A DNA stretch of 64,000 nucleotides from the NCBI GenBank assembly GCA_963555705.1, contig OY743174.1, positions 54,644,234 to 54,708,233 of the forward strand. Reading direction: 5' to 3'. The translations under genes and the position numbers were made by a program. The DNA comes from Ligustrum vulgare. Taxonomy: Eukaryota; Streptophyta; Magnoliopsida; Lamiales; Oleaceae. Below the pieces are notes generated by a model that saw only the letters and a list, made by a program, of their open reading frames with translations, searched no databases and had not been told where the DNA came from. Shown here in pieces: positions 52,026 through 63,186 of this stretch (its first letter is position 1; the number at the start of each line of letters is the position of its first letter).

Positions 52026-53127
52026 ATGGATTATGATCCGGGTTGTTTATTCCAAACTAGATGTTATGTGGATCATAAGGGGTGCAGTTTTGCGATTGAT
52101 GGAAAGTGCTTTACTAATTTCGTTAGTAGTACCGTGGTTGAAAAATTAGGATTTCCCCTAGAACCGTACTATAAACCTTATAGGATGACGTGGATGAGGG
52201 AGTTTGGGAATTTCAAAGTAACCAAACAAGTTCTAGTACCTATCACCCAGGGAAGGTATAGTGAGGATGTATGGTGTGATGTAGTGCCATTGAAATCTTA
52301 TCATATTTTATTGGAAAAACCTTGGAGACATAGGAGGGAGGTTATTTATGATAAGAGTATGCACATATACCAATTCCTTAAGAAAGGGAAAGAAAACATG
52401 CGTACTATATGGGTTGACATTAGAGGAAGCACTAGAAGATTCACGGAGGGCAAGGAAAGAGAGTGAAAAGTGGTGTAATAGGAGACATCGTGGGGATAAG
52501 GATATTGATAAGAAGGAGGGAGAGTTGAAATTAAAAACAAATAAACAAACTCCAAATTTTGATGAGGAGAATGTGGAATTGGGTAGCGAGGAAGTGTTTA
52601 AGAATGAAATTGTTGATGATGAGAGGAATGAATCGGGGGTTGAGGTAGAAGTTCAAATTTTGAGCTTTGAATTGGTAGATCCACATTTGAATACCGTTGA
52701 GGTAGTGCACGAGCATGGTGATAAAATTTTGGAGGTAGAAGATGTGGTTGAATTTGAAAGTAAAAATTTTGAAAAAGTGGTTGAAGATGCAAAGGAAGAA
52801 CAAGGTAAAGAGGAGGGCCTCGTGGTTCTTAAAGAAGAATTGGAGATGGTGATTAATCATGTATATAAGGATCCATACCTTGTACCTCATGAAAATAACA
52901 TTCCCCTCCCCGTTCTATTTAATTCTTTCTTGCAGGTTAATGGTACGTGGAAATTTGGGCAACACCACCAATGTCCAGAAGTGTTTCAACTTCAAGCCAT
53001 TCACGTGACCCCCGTTGCAAAATATTTTTGGTTGATCATGTGCAAAGGCAGGAGAAATTTTCCGTTTGATCCAGGGGGAGTAGTTACATTCATGAACAAA
53101 GCTATGATTCGGGACGAATCATCCTAA
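52026..53127 (+). pseudogene. Retropepsin-like ORF with acidic C-terminal region, one frame shift
   Basis: The first frame (52026-52466) resembles the plant Ty3 aspartic protease: a CYVDHKGCSFAIDGKCFTNF block, VVEKLGFPLEP, VTKQVLVPITQGRY and VVPLKSYHILLEKPW. The usual catalytic pattern is IDGGS or similar; here it reads IDGKC, so activity is doubtful. The frame changes near 52390-52420, and the second frame continues to 53127 with LTLEEALEDSRRARKESEKW, a Glu/Val-rich acidic stretch and a tail containing YKDPYLVPHENNIPLPVLF. I do not recognise the tail. It lies directly between the primer site and the purine tract, so it is the element's only gene. Confidence 0.65.
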
Positions 53128-53139
53128 AGAAGGAGGGTA
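53126..53139 (+). promoter_or_regulatory. Polypurine tract
   Basis: AAAGAAGGAGGGTA directly precedes the TGATG start of the 3' LTR, as required for plus-strand priming. Confidence 0.85.
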
Positions 53140-53265
53140 TGATGTGGTCCTTTATTTCGCATCGTCGAGCCATCGCGTCGTGAATATTGGGTAATGATTC
53201 ATATGTCCAACCACAACCTGAGTTCGGAACTTTCCGGCGTTTCTTCTACGCTTCGAATCTCATCA
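53140..53265 (+). repeat. 3' LTR, internally deleted to 126 bp
   Basis: It begins TGATGTGGTCCTTTATTTCG and ends GAATCTCATCA. Relative to the 5' LTR it lacks about 640 bp. The deletion joins the first GTGATCC to the later GTGGTCC. Confidence 0.88.
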
Positions 53266-53270
53266 CCAAG

Positions 53271-54553
53271 TGAATATAGTTATAATTTTAGACGTTTAAT
53301 AAGCATTACTTCATCTATTGAATTGTTGTAGATTGATTTAAAAATTTAAGAAAAAATTTAAATTAAAACTGAGAAAACACTGTTCAAACTAAAATCTCGT
53401 ATGGGTATGCTTAAGCTTATAAAGCTTGAAGTTTGAGGTCGACGCTTTATAATGGTTTAAACTGATCATGATACTAAATTATTTTCGTGAAAAATGTTAA
53501 TTGGAAGTGTTTGATTTGATTAATTTCTCATGTGAAAAAAGAGGAAAACTTTTCTAATTTTGTTGTTTGATTGACATTATTTTTTATGACAAATAAAACA
53601 AAATTTAGCTATTTTAATAATAAACAAAATTTCACTCGTTTGTATTTGATAATAAAAATGTTAACTTCTAGAAAAAAGTCAATTAACAACAATAAAAATA
53701 ATCAAACGTGATGAAAAATGTTTTCCATGATTTACATGATTTGACATTTTTTTAGGCAAATTTAGGCTAATAAAAAACAGCCTCAGGATGTGTTTGATAT
53801 TGTTTAAAAAGAGTTTTTATAGTGATTTTTAAGAGAATATGTGGTTAAAAAGTACGAAATCCTTTTACGATTTTTTTGTAATATTATTTATTAATAAATG
53901 TATTATTGAAAAGAAGAGAGAGTAAACCATGTTTTTGTGTTTTCTAGGTAAAATATGTGGTTAAAAAGTGGAGAGAGAATATATGTGATTAAAAGTAATT
54001 TAAGAAATTATATAAAAATATGTTTTTAAACCAAAAAACAATTTTTCCGAATAGAGGCAAATATATATATATATATATATTTGATATTATGCGAGGAATT
54101 TTATTTTAAATTTGAGTATTAAAATCAAAATCTTTTATACATATATAAAAGTAGAAGTGGGGAGAGAGAAACATTAAATATCATTTTCCTTTCAAAATGC
54201 ACTTAAATTTTTGGAAATATAAAACACTAAAATAAAATAAAATAAAATAAAAATATGTATAGATTAATGTCGTATTTAAATTCGTGTTAATTAATGTATT
54301 TTTAATTTGCATTAATGTCGTATTTATCCAATGTAGATAAATATGGATCAAAAATATGTTGTTTGTAAATAAATTTATAGAAAGTACTTAAACCTCCGTT
54401 CAAATGCTATGTTTTTGTTTATAAATAAAAATATTGTTATTTAATTTTCGAGATGCGTTGTTAAAAAGTAATTTCGAAAAATGTGTAAATTAAAAAGTGG
54501 TTTCGAAAAATGTACATTATTAAAAAGTGGGTAAAAATGTGTGTTGTTTGTAA
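53271..54553. other. AT-rich intergenic DNA with MITE debris
   Basis: No gene is supported. Fragments such as GTGTTTGATTTGATTAATTT near 53508 and GTGGTTAAAAAGT near 53840 and 53950 recall MITE families seen elsewhere in the window. A (TA)n run lies at about 54062-54080. Confidence 0.4.
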
Positions 54554-54558
54554 ATAAA

Positions 54559-57135
54559 TGTAGCGCCCCGAATTCCGAGGAGTTCGGGACGCCACTTCGT
54601 CCTTTAAAACTGACTTTATTGCGGAAAATCAATTTAATTCAAAACCTCACATTCATTATTTGAAACATCAGCGGAAACTTAATTAATTGAAATATAGAAC
54701 AATTCATGAAACTTAGGTCTCAATTTTTTTAAATAAAATTAACGATAAATAATCCAACCAGTAATATTCGTAAGATTGACTAAAATTTTTCATCATTTAT
54801 TAAATTTGCCACTGCTGTCATTTCGTTCGCCGCCTTCTCCGAGATCTGCAAAAACTGTTAAAATAATGGAATGAGTATTTCGAAAAATACTCAGTAGACT
54901 CATCGTCAATAATTAATTTACATAATAATTGAACACGTAATTATGCAATCATACAGTGACATCATCATCATATTCTTGGGCTCTTGTATTTTCAAAATCA
55001 AAGCTGTTAAAATCATAGGGTGTGGGTAGTCTCGTCTCGTGCACTTAAGGCACATAAGTTATGCATAACATCATCATTTCTCATCTTATCTCATAAGATA
55101 TGTTCTTTTCTCGTCTCATGCATCAAAGCATGTAAATCACATAATTTCACATACGACATGCAATTATAATTTAAACTAATTAGTAGGGGCGAGTCTACCT
55201 CAAATCACGAGTCTGAAAGTTGGGCAAGAAAGTTCACATTGTTCTTCTAAATGTCCAAGCGCCTCGTCTAGCCAATAATAAATAGGCCTTAAAGTGGTAT
55301 TTGGAAATCAAACTTTCAATTGAAAGAGTTTTAAAAGAAGAAATAAAAGCTTTAGAAATTAATTTAGAAATCAAACATAGTCGGGATTTGAAAAGAGTTG
55401 AGATCAAAATAAATTATTTTGAAAAACTATTTGGCTGACTCGTGATTTTTTTGAAGTCATGGGGAATAACTCATTTATTTCCAAAAGTGCAACGTTCGAA
55501 TAAAAACACTTTAAAATCAAAAGATCAAAATAATACTTTTAAAACTAAAGGGGCTGACATAAAATATTTAAAACTTGGGACTAAAATAATAACTTTTGAA
55601 ACTTAAAGTAAGATTTAAAACATTTAAAGTTGTAGGGACTGAAATAAAAGAGTTTAATACTTAGGGGACTAAAACGCAATTTCCAAAAAATAAAATATTA
55701 AAACAAATCACTTTTCTCTCTCTCCCTCACCATTTCTCTCTCTCACTCTCTCTCAAAACGGCGACGCAGCGACGACGGGAGCCCTCTCACTGGTTCACAC
55801 CGCCGACTGCGAGGTCGGCGATAACGCCGCCGAAACATGGCGGCGATGGGACGAGCATGGGTGTGTGGAAAATATGGACTTTGGGCTGATTTTGGGTGCG
55901 AAATCGAGAGTAACTCGAGGCTGAGTTCTTGGGAGGTTGCGATTCCGGCGATGAAGGTATGTAATTGGGCTTAATTTGATTCTTGGTTGTGGGTTTTTGA
56001 TTTTTGATTTTCGTGGGTTGGGCAGATTGAGTGATTTCTTAAGTTGGGCAGTGGCGGTCGTGGTGGTCCAGGCGGTGGTTGCGGAGGTTCGGTTGATTGC
56101 AAATTGGGGATTGAAGTTTGGTGTGGGCGTTTGGTTTGTGATGGTGAAGACAGTAAATGGTTGTGCGAAGGTTGCAGGGGATGGTGGGTTGGTGTGGTTT
56201 GAGTTGAGAGTGATGGAATTGTGGCAGTGGTGTTGATGGGCGGTCTTGGCTATGGCAGTGACTGTTAGGCAGCCAGTGATGGTAAGGTTCAGTGGTTTAT
56301 GTGGTTCAGCCACGGTGGCGTTTAGGTGGTGTTCCGATCTGTGGTGGTTGATGATGATTTTCTGATGGTGGTGTTGGCCATGGATGGTTCTTGGTCGAGC
56401 TTGATGGTGGTTTGCTTGCAGATTGAGGAGGTGGTTATGCTGGTCGGCTAGGAGAAAATCAGTCAATTGGTGATCAGTGATGGTGATGGAGAAATTATAT
56501 AATTTTGGTTGTGTATAAATTCTTGGTGAATTGTGGCATATTGCAAGGGATTGAGGTTGATTGGTGGCTGTAAATACGGGATTGAAGGTATCTGCAAGAA
56601 GGCAATGGCGGATTGAGGGGGAAGAATTTTGGGAAGTAAGAATTATTCATGAATGGACAGCTTGAAACTTGAAAGAGGAAATGGGGTATATTAAGTCTTG
56701 ATGTTGGGTTGATAATAGAAATAATCGAGTGAATGGTTGATTGAGAGGAATTGAGGGAAAAATTTAGGAAATGGGGATATGCTAATTGGGGGTTTTTCCT
56801 GATTGTTGGTGAGGATGGGGAAGGAAAGAGAAAAAAATGGGTTGTATATGCAAAAATGGAAGTTGGGGAGAAAATTTTGGGATTCAAATGAATGTGAATT
56901 GGTGATTCAAAATATTTTGGACTTAAATAATTAAAATTTTGATTAAAATACATAAATAAATAAATAATAAGATACTTTTATAAAAATTGAAATCGAACTA
57001 CGATAAATTTAAATAATTTAAATTTTAACTTAAATGTCTAGACGAAAATGTGTTTAGAATAAATAGGTAAAGTCGTAGCGACACGTTTTAAATAATATTT
57101 ATTTAAATAAGTCATGAAAAATTCTTGGTTCTACA
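54559..57135 (+). mobile_element. Long solo LTR, copy B (5-bp target duplication ATAAA)
   Basis: The 2577-bp element begins TGTAGCGCCCCGAATTCC and ends TTCTTGGTTCTACA, giving TGTAG/CTACA inverted termini. ATAAA flanks both sides (54554-54558 and 57136-57140). The block order matches copy A at 4360-7738. It is shorter mainly because it lacks the ACCGAACTTAGGTGG array. No coding interior is present. The minus-strand ORFs at 55795-56466 and 56495-56953 come from the TGG/GAT-rich composition. Confidence 0.85.
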
Positions 57136-57140
57136 ATAAA

Positions 57141-57551
57141 TTTATAGGAAAAATTACTGAACGGATGTTAATATTTTTAATCGTTCTCAATTTTAAAATT
57201 TTTATAAAAATTATATATTATTAGATTTTCGATATAATTTCTTGATCTTTAACGTTGTCCAATTATCGTATCATGATAATTGGCAACATCACAATCACAT
57301 TGAGTACATTTTATGACACTCACTATGAGCACTAGATCATAATTGTATATATATATATATATTCTCTATCCTGTTTTTATGGAACGGCAAAGATGATGCA
57401 AAACGTCATAGTCACGCTTCCCTATGTTGAAAAAAAACTCCTGTGTCACAACATTATCACAATTCCTAATTTCCCATAACCTCGCGTGTACAGTACTGTA
57501 CTATGGTCGCAGTATTCTGTATATTCTCTAATCTCTATTGCCCTCGGGCAC
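57141..57551. other. Intergenic DNA
   Basis: No gene is seen. A (TA)n run lies at about 57342-57361. Confidence 0.4.
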
Positions 57552-57559
57552 ATCTCTCG

Positions 57560-57971
57560 TAGTGATGACAATTTTTTCCACGAGAATCGATCCTCGCGGG
57601 GACTTATTCCTAATGGGGCGGGGATGATAGTGATTTTATCCCCGTTACGGGGATGGGGACTGGAATGTGATTGAGGTCCCCGACCCATACACGCCCCGTT
57701 TATAATTTAAAAAATTAAAAACTAGTAAAAACTTTAAAATTCAATACATTTTAAAAAATTATATATTCTTTTAAACCAAGTTGGATGATTCCAACCTATA
57801 TTACTAACTTAAAGGCATGATATAATAATTTTTAGTTTTTTTTTTTTTAAAAAAAAAGGTTAATCCAAAAAAAATAAATAATAATAACGGGAAATTTTGA
57901 ATCCCCGCCCCGACCCGCATATAACGAGGATGGGGATGGGGATGAGGTCCCCCGTACCATTGTCATCACTA
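57560..57971. mobile_element. hAT-type MITE with GC-rich arms
   Basis: TAGTGATGACAAT at the left and ATTGTCATCACTA at the right are perfect inverted repeats. The flanks ATCTCTCG (57552-57559) and ATCTCTCA (57972-57979) match in 7 of 8 bases. GGGGCGGGGATG-type sequence lines both arms, as in the element at 9751-10240. Confidence 0.9.
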
Positions 57972-58200
57972 ATCTCTCAGTGGCAAAAGGAAGTGATGAA
58001 AAAGTGCTCAGCACAATTGAGTGCAGGGTTCGAATTTTGAAAATGAATTTAGAACTTGTGACAAGCAGGAGTTATAACTTACCATACATCCACCCTGACT
58101 TTAGAAGGCATAACCTACAATTAACCTCCTTAATCAATGGTCCAGGACAATGTCGATTAAGTCCCTCAAGGTATGGGGCATGTGGGCTACACCTCTAAAA
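57972..58200 (+). repeat. Possible tRNA-derived SINE fragment
   Basis: A box B-like GGTTCGAATTTTG at about 58027 follows a weak box A-like GTGGCAAAAGG at about 57980. The 3' part is unrecognised. The call rests on one good box only. Confidence 0.35.
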
Positions 58201-58234
58201 AAGTGATTTAAAAAATCCTACTATTATTTATAAA

Positions 58235-59400
58235 CTAGTATCACACGCGTGCGTTGCACGGGAAAACAATATGAAATGATTTTACTGTAATTATAAATTC
58301 AAAATAGAAAAAAAATTGAACATAAAATTTGTTTTGATTAATGATAAAAATCGTCAACAAATGCTTAAAGGATAAATGAATTAGAATTCTCATATATTTT
58401 GGGAAACCTCTTTAAATATTGAATTATTTATACAGTTTGTGATTGTTCACACAGTGTGATGCGGAGAAGTTGTTATAGAAAAAATATATTTAAACAATTG
58501 TTCAAACTTAAATTAAATAATTCAATTTTTTCAAACCTATGTTTTAATAAATATTTTTACATTAATTTTTTTTCTTCATATTTAGTGTTCTTTATTCATA
58601 ATATTACATTATTATTTTAATATTTTAATAAAAATTGTTGACCAATCAATTATTTAATAAAAATTATATGAACTAATTATTAAAATATGTAACATATAGT
58701 CTGCTTATTATAGTTATTTAAATTTATACTACAAAAAAAGAAAATAGACAATAAACATAATCATTAAATAAATAAAAATAATTCAAAATATGAATGAATT
58801 GATCGAAATCTTAAGTTCTAAAAATTGACACAACTTAGTTGAATTTACTCGAAAATTCGTATATTTATTGTTATAATTTGAAAAATAAAATAAAATAAAA
58901 TATTTATAGTATTATAAGACTTAAATGATATAATTTATAATGAATAAGATATTGAGAAAAAGTAAATACATATATATATATATAAAATAAAACTTTTCCC
59001 TTTGATCTTTGATCTTTGAACAATTTTAGAAACAATATATTTACAGTTTGCTCTCATTGTTAGCTTGTATTAAACTTCTCATTGAGATATTCGATTCTAC
59101 ATCTATATTACATATTTTTCTACTCCAAAATAATACAATAAATATAAAAAAATAATTATTATTATAAAAAATTAGTTTACAAATTAAAAAAATAACATAT
59201 ATATGTGATTAATAGCATAGCACGAATGTCTATGCTAATGTCATTAATGATACATGTGCCTTAATATTTGCTAAAATATTTAATACACTATTTTTTTATT
59301 TTTATTTTTTTGCAGAAATTTCCAAATTTAGAAAATTATTTTGACCAGAATATTATGTGCGAATTTTGGTATTTGTTATTATACTTTAATACATAGTTTA
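58235..59400 (-). mobile_element. Helitron, uninterrupted copy
   Basis: On the minus strand the 3' end has the hairpin CGTGCAACGCACG, then CGTGTGATA, then CTAG followed by T, the standard Helitron terminus. The interior matches the pieces at 27590-27874 and 42163-42667 and parts of 28537-29693. It has no LTR inside. The 5' end near 59400 is approximate. It encodes nothing, so it is non-autonomous. Confidence 0.75.
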
Positions 59401-59607
59401 GATTGATTTATGCTTGATAACACTATTTGATTTATAAATTGATTTATTTATAAATTTGAGATAAAAAATTGTGATTAATATTTGAAAAGGAAAAATGTGT
59501 ATGATTAAAAAATAATTTGAGAATTTGTGTAATTTATAAATTGGTTTATCAACAATTGCGTTAAGGAATATTGCAGCTAGGCTGCCTCTGTCGTCTTGGG
59601 TTTAAAG

Positions 59608-59998
59608 CAGTGTTCTAAAATGCGCGAAAATGCACCGTCTAGGCGCTATGCGTGACCAAAACGCGTCGAATAAGTGGTATACTCGTAAAAATGTGGTCAA
59701 CGATTTTTTTTGACTGCCTAAGCGCGCCTATGCGGGATTAAACGCGCCTAGGCGCGCCTAATCTCGCATAGGTGCGCCTAATCCCGCCTAGGCGCCGCCT
59801 AATCAGTTTTTTTTTTTTTAAGGGTAAAAAATCTATTTTTTTATATAAAAATATATTTAATGTCTTAAAATAATTAAAATAATATTAAAAATACGAAACG
59901 CATTATGACGCTTATTCTTCGCATTGACACGCCTAAACTTGTGATTCTTGATTTTCGACATCGACGCATCGCAACGCATTACGCATTTTAGAACACTG
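59608..59998. mobile_element. hAT-type MITE of the CAGTGTTCTAAAA family (copy 3)
   Basis: The ends CAGTGTTCTAAAA and TTTTAGAACACTG are perfect inverted repeats, with a perfect 8-bp duplication GTTTAAAG (59600-59607 and 59999-60006). It shares its right 120 bp with copy 2. The left interior has GGCGCGCCTA repeats. Confidence 0.93.
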
Positions 59999-60006
59999 GT
60001 TTAAAG

Positions 60007-60903
60007 TCGTTGAAAGTTCACGTGAAAAGAAAGAGGCGTATATGACTCAACGAATCAGATAACTTGGCAGAAACTTTTTCTCTGCTTCGTCGGCTATAAA
60101 AGTTTTGTGTTAAGCATTTTTTTTTTATGCTTTTGTAAAATACGTGTTTGAAAAATAGAAAAAAAAATGTGTGATTAAAAAGTGATTAAAGAAATTGAGT
60201 TATTTAAAAATACATTTTAAACAAATTTTCCAAACAGAAGCTTATGGAAATCAAACAGGATTTAATCTTTAAGGACTCGTTTGTTTGAACAAAAATTAAT
60301 TAATTTCACGCATGCGACTTTCAAATGAGACCTATTAAGATTCATGTTGAAAAATGAACATAAAAATAAATAAATAAATAGAAATGAGTTGTGAGTAAAT
60401 GTATATTACTAATTATGGATATTTTGAAATGTGCAATTGAAATTGAAATAATTTACAATATCTTTTGTTAAATAACTTTATGTCCATATTTATAAGTAGA
60501 AAAAGCCTGTTTTAATGGACACAAATAAGCATCCATTTGGTAAAAAGATCTTTTTTGTTTATTTATAAACAACACAGTTTTTCAATTCACTTTTTAATTA
60601 TACATATTTTCTCTTTTCAATTTTCAAATATTATTTTTTCCTCAAAATCATAAATAAATAAGTTTATAAATCAAAAAAGAGATTATACCGGAGGACGTAT
60701 GGTTAAAATGTAAATGAGAGAAATGTACAAAAATATTACTTCCTCCTACTTCGTTTCATAGATATTAATTCATTTCTATTTTTACATTGATTAAAAAATA
60801 CAATTAATATATGTTGAGCTTATAAATTATTTGTATTTTATTTAATATATTCTTACATTAAATAATGATTGGTTTATATATTGTTGATAAGAATATATAT
60901 TAA
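60007..60903. other. AT-rich intergenic DNA
   Basis: No gene is supported. A TGTGTGATTAAAAAGTGATT phrase at about 60167 recurs in variant form at several places in the window (for example 50690 and 54470), probably from old MITEs. Confidence 0.4.
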
Positions 60904-61068
60904 GCCCCTGTTTGTTTCAAATTAAAAATTTATTTTAATCTAAAGTTAAAGTTAACAATTAATTTTAACCAACCATTTTATGGGACCCACGATTTTTCAA
61001 TCACACATCTCATCAATTTTTATCAAAATTTATTAAAAATCTAATTTTAATCTATACCAAACAGGGGC
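60904..61068. mobile_element. PIF/Harbinger-type MITE
   Basis: GCCCCTGTTTG and CAAACAGGGGC are perfect inverted ends, and TAA flanks both sides (60901-60903 and 61069-61071). The element is 165 bp with no gene. It lies just upstream of the DUF1644 gene leader. Confidence 0.9.
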
Positions 61069-61199
61069 TAAATATAAATGTATATTAAAAAATTAAGATA
61101 TTAATATATAATTCCAATAAAAAAAATGGTTTCTAATTTGGAAGAAAAAAAAAAGAAAAGATTACTGTTTATCCTTCACTGATAAAATTGGAAATCCCG

Positions 61200-63186
61200 C
61201 GCATTCATTTTCCGTTGATATTTCCAATACCATTTTTTATCCATTCTCTTTAAAATTTTCCGTCCAATTCAAGCAAAATCCTCTGGTACTGTATGGACAT
61301 TTATCTATCTTGCATTGATGTTGTTTCGATTTTTATTTTCATGGCATAAATTAACCAATTAGGGATCTTTGGTGCTTTATTTAATAAGTTTTATTGATGC
61401 TTCAAGCTCCGTTATATTTATTAATTTATTCGTTTTGGTTAATATATAATTTTCATCGATTTTTTTCTCTGCAGGGCTGAGCTTTTGTATTTTTGGACAT
61501 TAATTTATTAATTCACCTAACTGTCGCCTCGCGTGATTAGTGGTTCGTTGCACGTTGTTTCGTGTTTTTGATGATTCTTCTAATCTGGCTATCATAAGTA
61601 TGTGTGTGGTATGCGTAATCTAAATTTCTGGTAGAGTAGACGTAAAGGTTGAATCTTGTTTGTTGGACGTGTATAAACAGTTTGGATGCATTATCTGTCA
61701 AATACTTCTATCTTAGGATCCAGATTTTCTTTGCTCGAACTGCAAGGTAGGTTTTGTTCTTCTTAATTTTGGATTTAATTGATTTTATTTTCTAATTTCT
61801 TTAGGCTTCTTTACATTTTCATTTGGGTTTCAGTTTAGGATTGTTGGACTATGTTGATAGTTTGAATTGTAATTTTTGGAAAGAGTGCCTTCTGGGAAGT
61901 GTTGAATTATTTGTACTTTTCTTTGGGGGGTTTTGGGTAAGTATACATAGGAAAAAATTTATGCGACTCATCAATACTTTCTTCACCTCTTAAGACATTC
62001 AATCAATGGCTGACTGCATCTTCAATATATTGGTGATCCAATTATTATAAAATAATGATCTTGATTACTTACTTTGGTTGGAGAAGGGGAGGGATGATGC
62101 CTAAGTGCATATCATAAGAGTATAAGAAGAATTTTGTCAAATAATATTCTTGTAATTCGTGGCGTAAAGATGTCTTGATGTGTGAATATTTCATTTTCTG
62201 ATCGACTACTGTGTTTGGTGGGGAAGGGGTGAATCATGTGGATTTGTAATGTTTGGACAATGTCATTGAGCTTATATTTTGCCCTTGAATCCATCAAAAT
62301 AATTCTGGATTTGATTTGATCATCCCCATCCATTGAAGTATTCTTTTTGAGCGGAGTATACGACCCATAACCAAATTGAGTTTATGATAAACACCCCGCG
62401 GGGTGTACCGCCCCCTCACATGTGTGTGTGGACCCCGCCCCCCATGTGAGGGGGCTGGACACCCCGCGGTACACCCCGCAGGGTGTGTAGCAAAACCCTT
62501 CAGTAATTTAGTTCCTATATATCATATTTTCTCTCTCTTCATTTGGAGTAATGGATGTTTTGACTTATTGCAATAGTTTCCTTTGTCACCAATTTTTAGG
62601 GCTTTCTAATTGTTAGAAATAATAAAAACAACTATTTTATTCTCTATAAACTTAACCAGCTACATAAATTCTTTATCATGAAAAGTTCTATGATTCTATA
62701 TATATGGAATTAAAATTTTGCAACCATATCAAGTTGACAGGCAATGTTGTTAAGCCTTTTAGGTGAAGATAAAAGATTGAAATTAAAATTTTGCTTCCAA
62801 TCATTTTCTCAGTGGAGAAGGGAGAGAAATAGAGGGGATGAGTGTTGCTTGCTAAAGAATCCCCTTCAGATTTCTTTCCATTCCAAAACGATTAATGTTC
62901 TTATGTAAATCAAGGTCCCTTTCATGCTATATTTTCAGGTTGAATTTGTGGTATACTTTAATAATAATAATAATATATTATCATCTTTTTTGTTGCATGT
63001 GGAATGAAAATCTCAGTGCCTATTTTGATCTTCCTTTCTCTCACGTTTTCAGTTTACTTCGCTCTTGCTCCTTCCGCTTATGTTGACTATTCAGTTGAAT
63101 TGCTTTCTCATGATGATTTCCTACGCAAATGGGAAACAATCCATCATATTAAAGTTTCCACTCTGGAGTGCAGATTTATTTAAGAT
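61200..63186 (+). promoter_or_regulatory. Promoter, 5' leader and probable leader intron of the DUF1644 gene
   Basis: A pyrimidine-rich leader-like stretch lies at about 61200-61290. A good donor (CTGCAAG then GTAGGTTTTG) lies at 61746/61747. Candidate acceptors before the start codon include TTTTCAG at about 62939, TTTTCAG at about 63050 and GTGCAG at about 63172. A leader intron of over 1 kb is therefore likely, but the exact junction is unknown. A GC-rich hairpin (62391-62488) lies inside it. Confidence 0.5.
62391..62488. repeat. GC-rich 98-bp inverted repeat (hairpin)
   Basis: ACACCCCGCGGGGTGTACCG at the left pairs with CGGTACACCCCGCAGGGTGT at the right with one mismatch. A second pair, CCCCCTCACATG and CATGTGAGGGGG, lies inside. 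The block stands out sharply from its AT-rich surroundings. No clear target duplication is seen. Confidence 0.9.

Larger units (their letters stand above)
50791..53265 (+). mobile_element. Non-autonomous LTR retroelement keeping only a retropepsin-like region
   Basis: Perfect CCAAG duplications flank it (50786-50790 and 53266-53270). It has a 5' LTR, a tRNA-Met-type primer site, one coding region, a purine tract AAAGAAGGAGGGTA and a shortened 3' LTR. There is no gag, reverse transcriptase, RNase H or integrase. It is therefore bounded and structurally readable, but depended on enzymes from other elements. Confidence 0.88.

Noticed and set aside
55795..56953. Minus-strand ORFs of 223 and 152 residues in solo LTR copy B, rich in His, Asn, Thr and Pro
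   Set aside because: They mirror a TGG/GAT-rich plus-strand stretch of the LTR. The equivalent ORFs in copy A (6682-7306) differ in sequence and frame, so composition explains them.
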